DNA of 64,000 nucleotides, from NCBI GenBank assembly GCA_016788425.1, contig JAEURQ010000003.1:341282-405281 (forward strand), read 5' to 3'. How positions within the stretch are numbered: the first letter of the stretch is position 1; the number at the start of each line of letters is the position of its first letter. The DNA comes from Chthonomonas sp. (lineage in GTDB: Bacteria > Armatimonadota > Fimbriimonadia > Fimbriimonadales > Fimbriimonadaceae). A model generated the notes under the pieces. That model ran no database searches and was not told the DNA's origin. It worked only from the letters and a program-made list of their open reading frames with translations. A program made the translations under genes and the position numbers. This document shows, piece after piece, positions 52,848 to 61,184 of the stretch.

Positions 52848-54118
52848 AGCTCAGGAATGTGCGCCGCCCCAACATAAGGTTGGAGCGCCGCCGGCACATC
52901 CATGCCGTAACCCGGTTTATACAGCGACTCCAGCAACACGATGAACAGCCGCGGGCAGGCGACGCCGCTTCCGTTGAGCGTGTGCACGAACTCGGGCTTA
53001 GCACCCGCTTCGCGTCGGAACCGGATGTTGGCGCGCCGCGCCTGGAAGTCTTCGAAGTTGGAGCAGCTGGAGACCTCAAGGTACTTCTCCATGCCCGGCG
53101 ACCAGATTTCCAGGTCGTAGCACTTGGTGTTGTTGGCGCTGAGCTCGCCGGAGCATAGCATCGCGACGCGGTAGTGCAGGCCCAGGGCCTCCAGAATGCT
53201 GGCCGCGTCCTGGGTGAGCTGCTCGAGGTCGTCGTAGCTGTTTTCGGGCAATGCGTAGCGCACAAGCTCGACCTTATCGAACTGGTGGACGCGCTGGATT
53301 CCGCGGGTATCTTTGCCCGCCGAACCCGCCTCGCGGCGGAAACAGCCGGACATCGCAGCCATCTTCATCGGCACCATGCCGGGCTCGAGAATCTCGTCGG
53401 CGTACAGGTTGGTAACCGGCACTTCGGCGGTCGGAATCAGATACTTGTTGTCGTCGATCTTAAAGAGGTCTTCCTCGAACTTTGGCAACTGGGCCGTGCC
53501 AAACAGCGACTTGGAGTTCACGATGACCGGCGGATAGATTTCTCGGTAGCCGTTGGTCATGGTTTGGTGGTCGATCATGAAGTTGAACAACGCGCGTTGC
53601 AGGCGGGCGCCCCAACCGGTGTAGACCGCGAAGCCGCTGCCGCTGATTTTTGCGGCGCGCTCCAGGTCGAGCATGCCCATTTTCGCGGCGGATTCCCAGT
53701 GCGGAATCGGCGCGACGTTGGTCGGACGCTCGCCCCACTCGCGGACGATAAGGTTGTCCGCTTCGCTAAACGCCACCGGCACGTCGGCGTGCGGCGGGTT
53801 CGGCATGCGTTGCTCCATCGTCACCATCTCGGCTTCGATCTCGGCGAGCTTAGGCTCGTTGGTGCCGATGATCGTCTTGAATCCGGCCACCGCGCTCTTG
53901 GCGGCTTCGGCCTCGTCGCGCTTGCCCTGGGCCATGAGCGCTCCAATTTCCTTGCTCGCCTTGTTTTGCTCGGCGCGCGCGCTCTCGACTTCCTGCAGAA
54001 GCGAGCGATGCTGCTGGTCGAGCGCATTCCAAGCCGAGAGATCGACCTGAATGTTCTTGGCGGCGAAGCCCTGTTGCAGAGCTTCTTGTTGTGTCCGAAG
54101 GCGATTGCGATCAATCAT
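52844..54118 (-). CDS. serS: Seryl-tRNA synthetase
   Basis: The 424 residues start with MIDRNRLRTQQEALQQGF, followed by the N-terminal coiled coil that holds tRNA-Ser (about 25-105). The class II core has motif 2 (FRREAGSAGKDTRGIQRVHQF), CYDLEIWSPGMEKYLEVSSCSNFEDFQARR and motif 3 NGSGVACPRLF. It joins serine to tRNA-Ser. Extra in-frame sequence up to 54220 lies inside the next gene and is not homologous, so the ATG at 54118 is used. Confidence 0.97.
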   Translation of the reverse strand: MIDRNRLRTQQEALQQGFAAKNIQVDLSAWNALDQQHRSLLQEVESARAEQNKASKEIGALMAQGKRDEAEAAKSAVAGFKTIIGTNEPKLAEIEAEMVTMEQRMPNPPHADVPVAFSEADNLIVREWGERPTNVAPIPHWESAAKMGMLDLERAAKISGSGFAVYTGWGARLQRALFNFMIDHQTMTNGYREIYPPVIVNSKSLFGTAQLPKFEEDLFKIDDNKYLIPTAEVPVTNLYADEILEPGMVPMKMAAMSGCFRREAGSAGKDTRGIQRVHQFDKVELVRYALPENSYDDLEQLTQDAASILEALGLHYRVAMLCSGELSANNTKCYDLEIWSPGMEKYLEVSSCSNFEDFQARRANIRFRREAGAKPEFVHTLNGSGVACPRLFIVLLESLYKPGYGMDVPAALQPYVGAAHIPEL

Positions 54119-54122
54119 AAAT

Positions 54123-55502
54123 TTAGCGTCCGAGGGAGCGGATAATGAGCAGGCCGGAGAGGGCGGTGCTGACGTCGGTGAGGCGAATGCCCTTGGGCGT
54201 GCCGAAGTAGACGACATCATCGGGTTGGAGCACCGGGTTGTCGTCGAGTTTGCCGTCTTTGATAAAGCGGTCGAGGTTGTAGGTCGTCACGACGTACTTG
54301 CCGTTCTTGTCGGGTCGAGCAACCGCGACTCGCAGAAGCGAGCCGGTTGGTCGGAGGCCATTGGCGCGGGCCAGAGCGTCGGCTAGCCGCACCTCGACGC
54401 CATCCTTCATGAGGAATTCGCCGGCGGTGGTGACCTCACCCACGACAAAGAATCGGCGCTCGTTCGGCCGGACGTAGATGTAATCGCCCGAACGGATTTG
54501 GAAGTCGAGGGGGCGACCCTCGCGCAGGAGTTGGTTCAGGTCAATGCGGAACGTTTCGCCTTGGCGAGCGATGAGCACGTTGGAGAGCGTGGCCGTGGGC
54601 AACGCGCCCCCGGCTTGGGCAATGAGCTTTTCCAGACTCAGATCGCTGCGCTTGGCGGAGACTTCCTTCGGCTCTTTCACCTCGCCGTCCACAACTACCG
54701 TCACTCGCTCCGGGGTTTCGATGCTCAGGGTGTCGCCATCTTGCAGCGCAAACGGCGCCGCGTTGGGGCCGCGGTTCAGGCTCACGGGAATGCTTTCGGG
54801 GCCGCGACGCACGAAGAGCTCAAAGTCGTTCGCGTCGCCATTGATCCCGCCCGCGGCGGCCACAGCTTGCTGCACGTTTGCGCCTTGCGGCACGAGGATG
54901 GAGCCAGGTCGGGCGACGTTGCCGGTCACCCAAACGCGCGATTGGGGCGCGGGTTCGACAATGACCACATCCTCGGATTGAAGCTTGGTCGCGCCGGCGG
55001 GTCCACGGAGAACCTCGGCGAGCGTGGCGGTAGCGAGTGTCTGCGCGCCGCGCATGACGCGAACACGAATGCGGTCGGGCTCAGTGGCCTCGCCGGTGCC
55101 GCCGAGCACTTGGCGCACGGTCGTTCCCGGTTGAATCTCGGTGGCGCCGCTCGCCGATTGCGGGAGCCGGATGCTCGACGCGAGGTTGACGATGTAGACC
55201 ACGTCGCGGCGTTGCTCGAGCAGGCTCACCGTGACGTGCGGATCCTTGAGCCGCTTTGCGAGCGCGGCGCGGATCGCCTCGTTGGCTTGGGACAAGGTTT
55301 TGCCGGCCAGGACGACGCGGCCGAAGCCGTCCCCCGAGACGCTGCCATCGTTCATGATGCGGAACTCGCCCGAGAAGGGGAGGTGCTCCAGCACGGTGAT
55401 CCGCAAGCGGTCGCCGGAGCGAAGTTTGGCGGCGGTCTGCGCCACGAGCCCGGCGGGGATCGCGATAAGCAGCAGGATGGGAAGGAGCGCACGGCGCAGC
55501 AT
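54123..55502 (-). CDS. Polysaccharide export protein, Wza/SLBB type
   Basis: The 459 residues have a signal peptide (about 1-22) and a Wza-like N-terminal sugar-export domain (LRSGDRLRITVLEHLPFSGEFRIMNDGSVSGDGFGRVVLAG), followed by several SLBB domains (for example VWVTGNVARPGSILVPQGANVQQAVAAAGG and FVVGEVTTAGEFLMKDGVEVRLADALARANG). It should sit at the outer membrane and export exopolysaccharide, which PEP-CTERM proteins could decorate. The leader does not show a clear lipobox. The ATG at 55502 sits beside the signal sequence. Confidence 0.9.
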   Translation of the reverse strand: MLRRALLPILLLIAIPAGLVAQTAAKLRSGDRLRITVLEHLPFSGEFRIMNDGSVSGDGFGRVVLAGKTLSQANEAIRAALAKRLKDPHVTVSLLEQRRDVVYIVNLASSIRLPQSASGATEIQPGTTVRQVLGGTGEATEPDRIRVRVMRGAQTLATATLAEVLRGPAGATKLQSEDVVIVEPAPQSRVWVTGNVARPGSILVPQGANVQQAVAAAGGINGDANDFELFVRRGPESIPVSLNRGPNAAPFALQDGDTLSIETPERVTVVVDGEVKEPKEVSAKRSDLSLEKLIAQAGGALPTATLSNVLIARQGETFRIDLNQLLREGRPLDFQIRSGDYIYVRPNERRFFVVGEVTTAGEFLMKDGVEVRLADALARANGLRPTGSLLRVAVARPDKNGKYVVTTYNLDRFIKDGKLDDNPVLQPDDVVYFGTPKGIRLTDVSTALSGLLIIRSLGR

Positions 55503-55540
55503 CGCCCTTATTATGAAGCCTTGGGTAAACTCGCGGTTCT

Positions 55541-55614
<74 letters not shown>

Positions 55615-55641
55615 AGCTTCTGGTATCGTCTAGGTTGGAGT

Positions 55642-55716
55642 GCGGGCGTAGCTCAGGGGTAGAGCATCTGCTTCCCAAGCAGAGGGTCGCGCGTTCGAAT
55701 CGCGTCGCCCGCTCCA
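55642..55716 (+). tRNA. tRNA-Gly (anticodon CCC)
   Basis: Acceptor GCGGGCG (55642-55648) pairs with CGCCCGC (55706-55712), with CCA encoded at 55714-55716. The anticodon loop is TTCCCAA between TCTGC and GCAGA, so the anticodon is CCC, for GGG codons. It is 27 bases after the first tRNA-Gly, so a shared transcript is likely. Confidence 0.97.
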
Positions 55717-55724
55717 GAATTTTC

Positions 55725-56669
55725 TTACGGATCGAAGCGCGGGCGGAAGGCCGGCGGCTCGTTAATCGTAATCGGCGGCGGAGTTTGGGATTCGCGTTCG
55801 CGTTCGCCGCTCACCACTTCCAACCGGTTTTCGTCCTTCGCCAGCGGCTTGCGGGCGAGGGCGTCGCGGCTGGCGTTGTTGATAATTTCGTCGAGCATCG
55901 AGGGAATGTGGGCGTCCTCGCGCAACTTGGTGCGGCGGCCGCCGCCGATGCCAATGCTATAGGTAATCGGTTGGCCCTCCTCGGTCGCGGTCATGCTTTC
56001 GGCGGCGCTCATCAGCCGCTCACGCAGGGCCTCAGCTTCGTCGGCCAGCCGCGGTGTGCCGATCGCGAATTCGTCGCCACCGTAGCGCACGACCACATCA
56101 CGCGTGGGATCAATCTCCCGCTTGAGCAGCTGCGCGACGCGTTGCAACACGCGGTCGCCGACGATGTGGCCAAACCGCTTATTGAACTCGCCAAACCGAT
56201 TGATGTCAATGAAAATGATGCTGATTTCGCGGCCGCTTGTGAGCATTTCGCTGCCCCACTCGCGCAGGCGATCGCTCCAACCGAGCCCGGTTAGCGGGTC
56301 CCACGTGCGCCGCAACTCGCGCAGCAAGGCGTGGACGGTCACCATGCCCTGAAGCTGGCCGCGATCCACCACGGCGGCGGTTTCAATTTGGCGATCCACG
56401 AACAGCTGAGCGGCCTTCACGAGCGTCGTTGAGCCATCCATCACGGTCACCTCGGGAAGCATAATCTGCCGCACTTCGACCTCGTCCGCCGCGCCGACGG
56501 CGCGTTCGAGCGTGATGAGCCCGACGATGTCGCCGCCCTCCAAAACGGGCAGCGCTTTGAGCAAGTGACCCTGCATGAGAACCCGCGCCGAAAGCGCGCG
56601 ATGGCTCGGCGTCACCCACACGGGCATCAGGTTCAAATCGGAGAGTTGCTGCATTGGCGAGAACGTCAC
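55725..56669 (-). CDS. CBS-pair diguanylate cyclase (GGDEF)
   Basis: The 314 residues join two CBS domains (about 10-120, e.g. LLKALPVLEGGDIVGLITL, IETAAVVDRGQLQGMVTV) to a GGDEF domain (from WDPLTGLGW; active site YGGDEF 196-201). CBS pairs usually bind adenosine nucleotides or S-adenosylmethionine, so cyclic di-GMP synthesis may follow energy state. The product-inhibition motif is not intact (PTRD instead of RxxD). Pro-rich tail (TPPPITINEPPAFRPRFDP). It lies 67 bases downstream of the DnaA-like gene on the same strand. Confidence 0.92.
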   Translation of the reverse strand: MTFSPMQQLSDLNLMPVWVTPSHRALSARVLMQGHLLKALPVLEGGDIVGLITLERAVGAADEVEVRQIMLPEVTVMDGSTTLVKAAQLFVDRQIETAAVVDRGQLQGMVTVHALLRELRRTWDPLTGLGWSDRLREWGSEMLTSGREISIIFIDINRFGEFNKRFGHIVGDRVLQRVAQLLKREIDPTRDVVVRYGGDEFAIGTPRLADEAEALRERLMSAAESMTATEEGQPITYSIGIGGGRRTKLREDAHIPSMLDEIINNASRDALARKPLAKDENRLEVVSGERERESQTPPPITINEPPAFRPRFDP

Positions 56670-56736
56670 AATACTAACCTAAATAGACGCGAAAGGGCGA
56701 CAGTATTTGCCGGGGTTCGACCAATAGCTAGCACTT

Positions 56737-57735
56737 TTACGATGCAAAAAAGCTATCCAACAATCGGTCGGAACACTCGCGTTGCAGCGGCGCATATTCT
56801 CCGCTGGCAACCTTGCCCGCGACCTTTTTGGCGATGCGATACACCTGCCCGCTGGTGCGCCCAAAGTAGCAGGCGACCTGATCCTCGCTGAGGGCGTGAA
56901 CCTCCAGCATCATGTAAATCGCAAACTCCTCTCGGGCGGTGGTGGCGAGCGCGGAGAGCGGCGGCTGCAGCGATTCGAAGATGTGGTCGCGTACATCCCA
57001 GCCGCCTTCTTCGCCAAGAATCGGGCCGAGGATCCCCGCCGCGCGCAAGGCCATGTGCGGCTCATGCCAATCGGGCGAGACTAGTTGCAGGCGTTGCAGC
57101 GCGCTCGAGATGGAAGTGCCGGTGCGGCCGGCGCGACGGGCGACAAAGCTGACGAGGTGCGGCGGAAGGCGCAAGTCGCTGTTCAGGGACATCTGGTGCA
57201 CCATCACCACGCGCTCAGCCAGCGTAGGCGTCTTGAGCGTGGCCTGTCGCCAATGGGATCCGCCCGGCAACAACAGTGGCAAAAATCGGCCGCCGCGCTC
57301 CTGCGTGTGGGTGAGCACCGTCGGTTTGCCGCCGCGAATCCGGCGTTCCAAGATCAGGCGAAGGCGTTGCCTAACGCGGGGGCTCGCGCCGATGATCTGC
57401 ACGTGCTCCAGTAGAAGGGGCGCGGGCGAATCGGCCCGCTCGGGCTTGAGGATCCAGCTCTCGCCGCGGTGAATGGGAACCGTCTCGCCGAGACGCTCGG
57501 AGAGCACCTGCGCCAGGTTCCGTAGCAGGTGACTTTTCCCCCAACCGCTCGGGCCGGAGAACAGTACGAAGCGGCTCATGCCTTGCAGCAAGGAGATCGC
57601 CGATTCGCAAGCGTAAGCGTTGCTGGGAATGCGCACAAATCGGTCGAAAAGGTGCCGTTGATCCACCTTCGAGGAATTGGATTCGTGGGCAAATTCTGAC
57701 ATGGATTCGTATTCTCGGCGCACCTCTGGACCCAT
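56737..57735 (-). CDS. DnaA/Hda-like ATPase with degenerate Walker B
   Basis: The 332 residues resemble a DnaA AAA+ core: HLFDRFVRIPSNAYACESAISL, Walker A GPSGWGKSHLL (61-71) and sensor-I-like TVLTHTQ. The normal Walker B LLIDDIQ is LLLEHVQII here (about 107-115), so the acidic pair is Glu/His. The C-terminal third ends in a helix-turn-helix-like stretch (LSEDQVACYFGRTSGQVYRIAKKVAGKV), loosely like DnaA domain IV. It may regulate DnaA or act as a DNA-binding factor instead of the initiator. ATG 57702 is an alternative start to 57735. Confidence 0.65.
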   Translation of the reverse strand: MGPEVRREYESMSEFAHESNSSKVDQRHLFDRFVRIPSNAYACESAISLLQGMSRFVLFSGPSGWGKSHLLRNLAQVLSERLGETVPIHRGESWILKPERADSPAPLLLEHVQIIGASPRVRQRLRLILERRIRGGKPTVLTHTQERGGRFLPLLLPGGSHWRQATLKTPTLAERVVMVHQMSLNSDLRLPPHLVSFVARRAGRTGTSISSALQRLQLVSPDWHEPHMALRAAGILGPILGEEGGWDVRDHIFESLQPPLSALATTAREEFAIYMMLEVHALSEDQVACYFGRTSGQVYRIAKKVAGKVASGEYAPLQRECSDRLLDSFFAS

Positions 57736-57757
57736 CCCCTAACGGGCCGAGAAGTCA

Positions 57758-57813
57758 CGTTATTGTTACCGATGCTGGACCGCGAAACATAGGGGTTTCT
57801 GACCGCAATAACG
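57758..57813. repeat. Inverted repeat in the DnaA-like/rtcB intergenic gap
   Basis: CGTTATTG (57758-57765) and CAATAACG (57806-57813) are perfect 8-base inverted copies 40 bases apart. This 367-base gap also holds a promoter, a mini-ORF and a terminator (next entries). The pair could be an operator for the divergent DnaA-like gene. No further gene is seen in the gap. Confidence 0.4.
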
Positions 57814-57893
57814 ATATTTTCCCCTGAGTTTTCCACCGCAGCATGTGCCCCGGGATAATTGCCTAGAAAGGTCTCTACTAATCCTCGCAAGGG

Positions 57894-57923
57894 TTGACAC
57901 GGGTCAAGTCTTGCGGGCATAAT
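57894..57923 (+). promoter_or_regulatory. Sigma-70-type promoter upstream of the rtcB leader
   Basis: TTGACA (57894-57899) and CATAAT (57918-57923) are separated by 18 bases. Initiation is expected at about 57930, directly at the ATG of the 23-codon ORF starting at 57931, which would make that mRNA leaderless. Confidence 0.7.
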
Positions 57924-57930
57924 TCTGTCC

Positions 57931-58002
57931 ATGCGAGGACTTTTCGTAAATCCAAATTTCTATGGCGGCACTACCATGCCGACCATCTGGACGCGCGTCT
58001 AG
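57931..58002 (+). CDS. Possible 23-residue leader peptide upstream of rtcB
   Basis: An ATG at 57931 opens 23 codons ending in TAG, with a peptide rich in Phe, Asn, Thr and one Trp, and start MRGLFVNPNF. No ribosome-binding site precedes it, because the predicted transcript starts at or one base before the ATG. A strong terminator follows 24 bases later. It might be a leader peptide, or only a chance frame in a small RNA. There is no homologue that I recognise. Confidence 0.3.
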   Translation: MRGLFVNPNFYGGTTMPTIWTRV

Positions 58003-58026
58003 CACCTCGATAAATCTAGCAAATTC

Positions 58027-58067
58027 GAGATTGGGCTCGCGCCGCAAAGCGAGCCCAATCTCTTTTT
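58027..58067 (+). terminator. Strong terminator/attenuator between promoter and rtcB
   Basis: A perfect 14-bp stem (58027-58040 with 58049-58062), 8-base loop and TTTTT (58063-58067). It lies upstream of rtcB and downstream of the promoter at 57894, so it must be read through for rtcB to be expressed from that promoter. The 5' base CTCGA (58009-58013) could pair with TCGAG (58025-58029), a weak alternative fold. Confidence 0.9.
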
Positions 58068-58102
58068 GCGTGCGCCTTCCCATCTCCTCAACAGGAAAAC
58101 CA

Positions 58103-59269
58103 ATGCACAACTATGATGGAATACCCGTTTGGGGAGAGCCAGTCCAAGAAGGAGCTCTCACCCAGATCAGAACAATTGCTCAAGAGGCCGACCGAGTCGC
58201 CCTCATGGCGGACCACCACGTCGGCTATTCGATGCCGATCGGTGGGGTCGCCGCGTACAAGAACCACATCTCGCCCAGTGGCGTGGGTTACGACATTGCC
58301 TGCGGCAATAAAGCTGTACTGACCGACATGACCGGCGTCGAACTTCGCCGCCGGTTGACCAAGTTCATGGACGAGATCGAGGCGAAAATCAGCTTCGGGA
58401 TCGGTCGCGCCAACCAGGAGGTGGTGGACCATGAACTGTTCGACGACCCGCTTTGGTCAAGCGAGGTTCTCGCCGGCCACAAGGCGAAAGCCCAGGCGCA
58501 ACTCGGCACCGTGGGAAGCGGAAACCGTTACGTGGACCTCTTCACTGACGAGGCCGATCGCGTGTGGGTCGGCGTGCACTTCGGTTCGCGCGGACTTGGC
58601 CACCACATTGCCACTTGGCACCTGAAGGCGGCGGGGGCGCGCACCGGAATGCACGACCCCGCTTGCTTGCTGGAAGTCGGCTCCGAACTGGGCGACAGCT
58701 ACTTGGCGCACATGCGTCTGGGTGGGGAATATGCCTATGCCGGGCGTGACTGGGTGTGCGGCAAGGTGGCCCGCATCTTGGGTGCGCACATTCTGGAGGA
58801 GGTTCATAACCACCACAACTTCGCGTGGCGAGAAACCCACGACGGCGAGGACTTTTGGGTCATCCGCAAGGGGGCAACGCCCGCCTTTCCGGGCCAAAAG
58901 GGCTTTGTCGGCGGATCCATGGGCGACATCTCCGTGATTCTGGAGGGGGTTGAGCACGAGTATTCGTCGCTGGCCATGTACTCGACCGTCCACGGAGCCG
59001 GTCGCGTGATGTCGCGCACGGAAGCCGCGGGCAAAAAGAAGGGAATGAAGCGCATGGGAGGCGCGGTGACCGTGCGAATGATGGAAGCCTGGCTCGCCGA
59101 ACAGAAAGTGATGCTTCGCGGCGGCGGGACGGACGAATCGCCGCACTGCTACAAGCGACTGCCCGAGGTGCTCAAGCTGCACAGTAAGACCGTGCGGATT
59201 CTGCACACTCTCACTCCGGTGGGCGTGCTGATGGCGCCCGCCAAGACCTATGACCCCTATAAGGATTAA
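58103..59269 (+). CDS. rtcB: RNA-splicing ligase RtcB
   Basis: The 388 residues contain the RtcB landmarks: DIACGN (the metal-binding Cys), VGSGNRY, HFGSRGLGH, HHNFAWRE, and HGAGR (GMP-accepting His). RtcB joins 2',3'-cyclic phosphate RNA ends to 5'-OH ends, for tRNA repair or stress. ATG 58103 is preceded by AGGA; a longer in-frame start at 57962 overlaps the terminator and is rejected. Archease is not adjacent. The stop shares TTAA with nfo. Confidence 0.95.
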   Translation: MHNYDGIPVWGEPVQEGALTQIRTIAQEADRVALMADHHVGYSMPIGGVAAYKNHISPSGVGYDIACGNKAVLTDMTGVELRRRLTKFMDEIEAKISFGIGRANQEVVDHELFDDPLWSSEVLAGHKAKAQAQLGTVGSGNRYVDLFTDEADRVWVGVHFGSRGLGHHIATWHLKAAGARTGMHDPACLLEVGSELGDSYLAHMRLGGEYAYAGRDWVCGKVARILGAHILEEVHNHHNFAWRETHDGEDFWVIRKGATPAFPGQKGFVGGSMGDISVILEGVEHEYSSLAMYSTVHGAGRVMSRTEAAGKKKGMKRMGGAVTVRMMEAWLAEQKVMLRGGGTDESPHCYKRLPEVLKLHSKTVRILHTLTPVGVLMAPAKTYDPYKD

Positions 59270-60105
59270 GCTCGAAGGTCTCTTAGTCGTTGTAAATTGA
59301 CGCCGTGCATGGTCTCGGCGTCAGGGGTTTCGAGAACGATCATCGTCTGCTCGAGCCGCGGATCGTTGACGAGGCAGCGGAACGCTTCGGGCCCAATCTC
59401 GCCGTCGCCGATGGCTTCGTGCCGGTCCACGCGGCTGCCGTATTTCTTTTTGGAATCGTTGCAGTGGACGCATTTGAGCTTGTCGAAGCCAAGCAGACGC
59501 TCGAATTCGGCCATGGATGCCTCGTAGGTTTCTGGCGTACGGATGTCGTACCCGGCGGCGAAGATGTGGCAGGTATCTAGGCAAATGCCCAGGCGCGCCG
59601 GGTTGCCGAGTAGCTCCATCACCAGCGCCCAATGCTCAAAACGGTAGCCCAAGTCGCGGCCCTGGCCGGCGGTCGTCTCCATCAGCAGCATCACGCTGTC
59701 GGGGGTTTCGCCGAGCACGCGCCGGGTGTTTTCGGCGATGGTCGCCAGGGCGGGCGCGGCGTCGCGACCGGACCCCATGTGGCTGACGCAATAGGGAATC
59801 TCGAGCAAGGCACAACGGGTGAGCTCGCCGACCAGAAAGTTGATGGACTTCTCCTGGTTTTCCGGAATCTCGGAGCTGAGGTCCACCAGGTAACTATCGT
59901 GCGACACGTACGCCTGAATCGGGCTGACGGCCTTGCGCGCATGCCACTTTTGCAGCACCTCGTCGGTCAGCGGACGGGCAGCCCACTGCCTCGGGCTGGT
60001 CGTGAACACTTGTACAGCGGTGCAGCCGATGGCTTCGGCGCGGTCGAAGGCGGTGACCAAGCCTCCGGCGGTCGGGACGTGCGCGCCGAGCAGTTGCGCG
60101 CTCAT
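59266..60105 (-). CDS. nfo: Endonuclease IV (AP endonuclease)
   Basis: The 279 residues have LLGAHVPTAGGLVTAFDRAEAIGCTAVQVFTTSPRQW, GICLDTCHIFAAGYDI, KCVHCNDSKKKYGSRVDRHEAIGDG and other three-zinc ligands. The enzyme cleaves abasic sites in base-excision repair. ATG 60105 is coupled to the oxidoreductase stop (overlap 60102-60105). In-frame sequence up to 60216 lies in that gene and is not used. Confidence 0.96.
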   Translation of the reverse strand: MSAQLLGAHVPTAGGLVTAFDRAEAIGCTAVQVFTTSPRQWAARPLTDEVLQKWHARKAVSPIQAYVSHDSYLVDLSSEIPENQEKSINFLVGELTRCALLEIPYCVSHMGSGRDAAPALATIAENTRRVLGETPDSVMLLMETTAGQGRDLGYRFEHWALVMELLGNPARLGICLDTCHIFAAGYDIRTPETYEASMAEFERLLGFDKLKCVHCNDSKKKYGSRVDRHEAIGDGEIGPEAFRCLVNDPRLEQTMIVLETPDAETMHGVNLQRLRDLRA

Positions 60106-61052
60106 CGGGCAGTCGCCATGGCCGAAGTCAGGTTGGCGTAGGCCATCTCCGCGACGCGGGTGGCGGCCAGACCATCCTCGCCGGTGCACCGCGGCGCGCC
60201 GCCCTCGGCGATGCATCGCAAGAAGTCTTTCACCATAAGGTCATCTAAGTTGGCGCCGTAACTATCCATTCGGTGGGATGGCTTGGTGTCGGAGTAAACG
60301 TCGATGCCCGGGCCGAACAAATCCACTTCAATCACCCCCTCGGTGCCGACGATGTTGAGCGTGACATCGCCCCACGTGCGGTAGCTGCTGGTGCGCGACC
60401 ACGACGCATCGAGCGTGGCGAAGACCCCGCTTGGGTAGTTCATCGTGATCATGGCGGTGTCCTCCACCGCGCCTTGCCGAAGGTTGTTGCCGACCGTGGC
60501 GGCCACGCTGGTCGGCTCTTCGCCGAGCAAGCGCCGAAGCAAATCGGCGACGTGAACCGAATGGTCAAGTAACGCGCCGCCGCCACTTTGGGCGGGGTCC
60601 ATAAACCAGCCGCCGGGGCAGGTGCCGCGATTGGTCGCGCAGACGGCTTTGAGCGTCCCGATTTCGCCGCGCTGAACCCGCGCCAACGCGCGCTCAAACG
60701 CCGGAGAATAAGGGCAGGGGAACGCCGTCATCAGCACGCGATCCGCCTGCTTGGCGGCGGCGATCATCGCCTCCGCGTCGGCTATGGTGGGCGCCAGCGG
60801 CTTCTCGCAGAGCACGTGCTTGCCCTGCGCAAACGCGGCCAAAGCGATCGCGCGGTGCGAGACGTTGTTGCCGGCAATGACAACCGCGTCGCACGCATCC
60901 AAAAGTGCGTCGAGGCTCGCGAACACGGTTTCGCCGCGACCGAAATCTCCGCCGTCTTCGTCCCAAAACCCGATGTACGCGTCACCCAGGCAAGCGCGGT
61001 AACTGCCCGCATGGACGTGGCTCACTCCGGCCAAACCAACTCGAACTGACAT
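60102..61052 (-). CDS. Gfo/Idh/MocA family oxidoreductase
   Basis: The 316 residues start with a Rossmann half (VGLAGVSHVHAGSYRACL; LCEKPLAPTIADAEAMI, the conserved EKP) and end with the alpha/beta substrate domain (GGGALLDHSVHVADLLRRLLG). It likely oxidises a sugar or cyclitol with NAD(P). The first Gly motif (GLAGVSHVHAG) has the looser form seen in this family. It overlaps nfo by 4 bases. Confidence 0.93.
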   Translation of the reverse strand: MSVRVGLAGVSHVHAGSYRACLGDAYIGFWDEDGGDFGRGETVFASLDALLDACDAVVIAGNNVSHRAIALAAFAQGKHVLCEKPLAPTIADAEAMIAAAKQADRVLMTAFPCPYSPAFERALARVQRGEIGTLKAVCATNRGTCPGGWFMDPAQSGGGALLDHSVHVADLLRRLLGEEPTSVAATVGNNLRQGAVEDTAMITMNYPSGVFATLDASWSRTSSYRTWGDVTLNIVGTEGVIEVDLFGPGIDVYSDTKPSHRMDSYGANLDDLMVKDFLRCIAEGGAPRCTGEDGLAATRVAEMAYANLTSAMATAR

Positions 61053-61079
61053 GCCGCCAGTCTACTCACTCATCCGGGG

Positions 61080-61096
61080 TTTTCCACTTTTCCACA
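61080..61096 (+). promoter_or_regulatory. Two overlapping DnaA-box-like sites upstream of ftsZ
   Basis: TTTTCCACTTTTCCACA contains two 9-base matches to TTATCCACA with one and two mismatches (61088-61096 and 61080-61088). The arrangement is tandem and head-to-tail, in the 132-base gap upstream of ftsZ. A link between replication and division control is possible, but DnaA binding is not shown. Confidence 0.3.
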
Positions 61097-61184
61097 GGTT
61101 TTCTCCATATGGTTAAGAAATGGCAGCGCCAAACAAACCACGCTCGGCGTCCAGACATTTACACCAATTCTACGGAAGGTGTGC

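Noticed and set aside
57962-58102. Earlier start for rtcB
   Set aside because: The extension crosses the terminator and contains no RtcB sequence; ATG 58103 begins the family homology.
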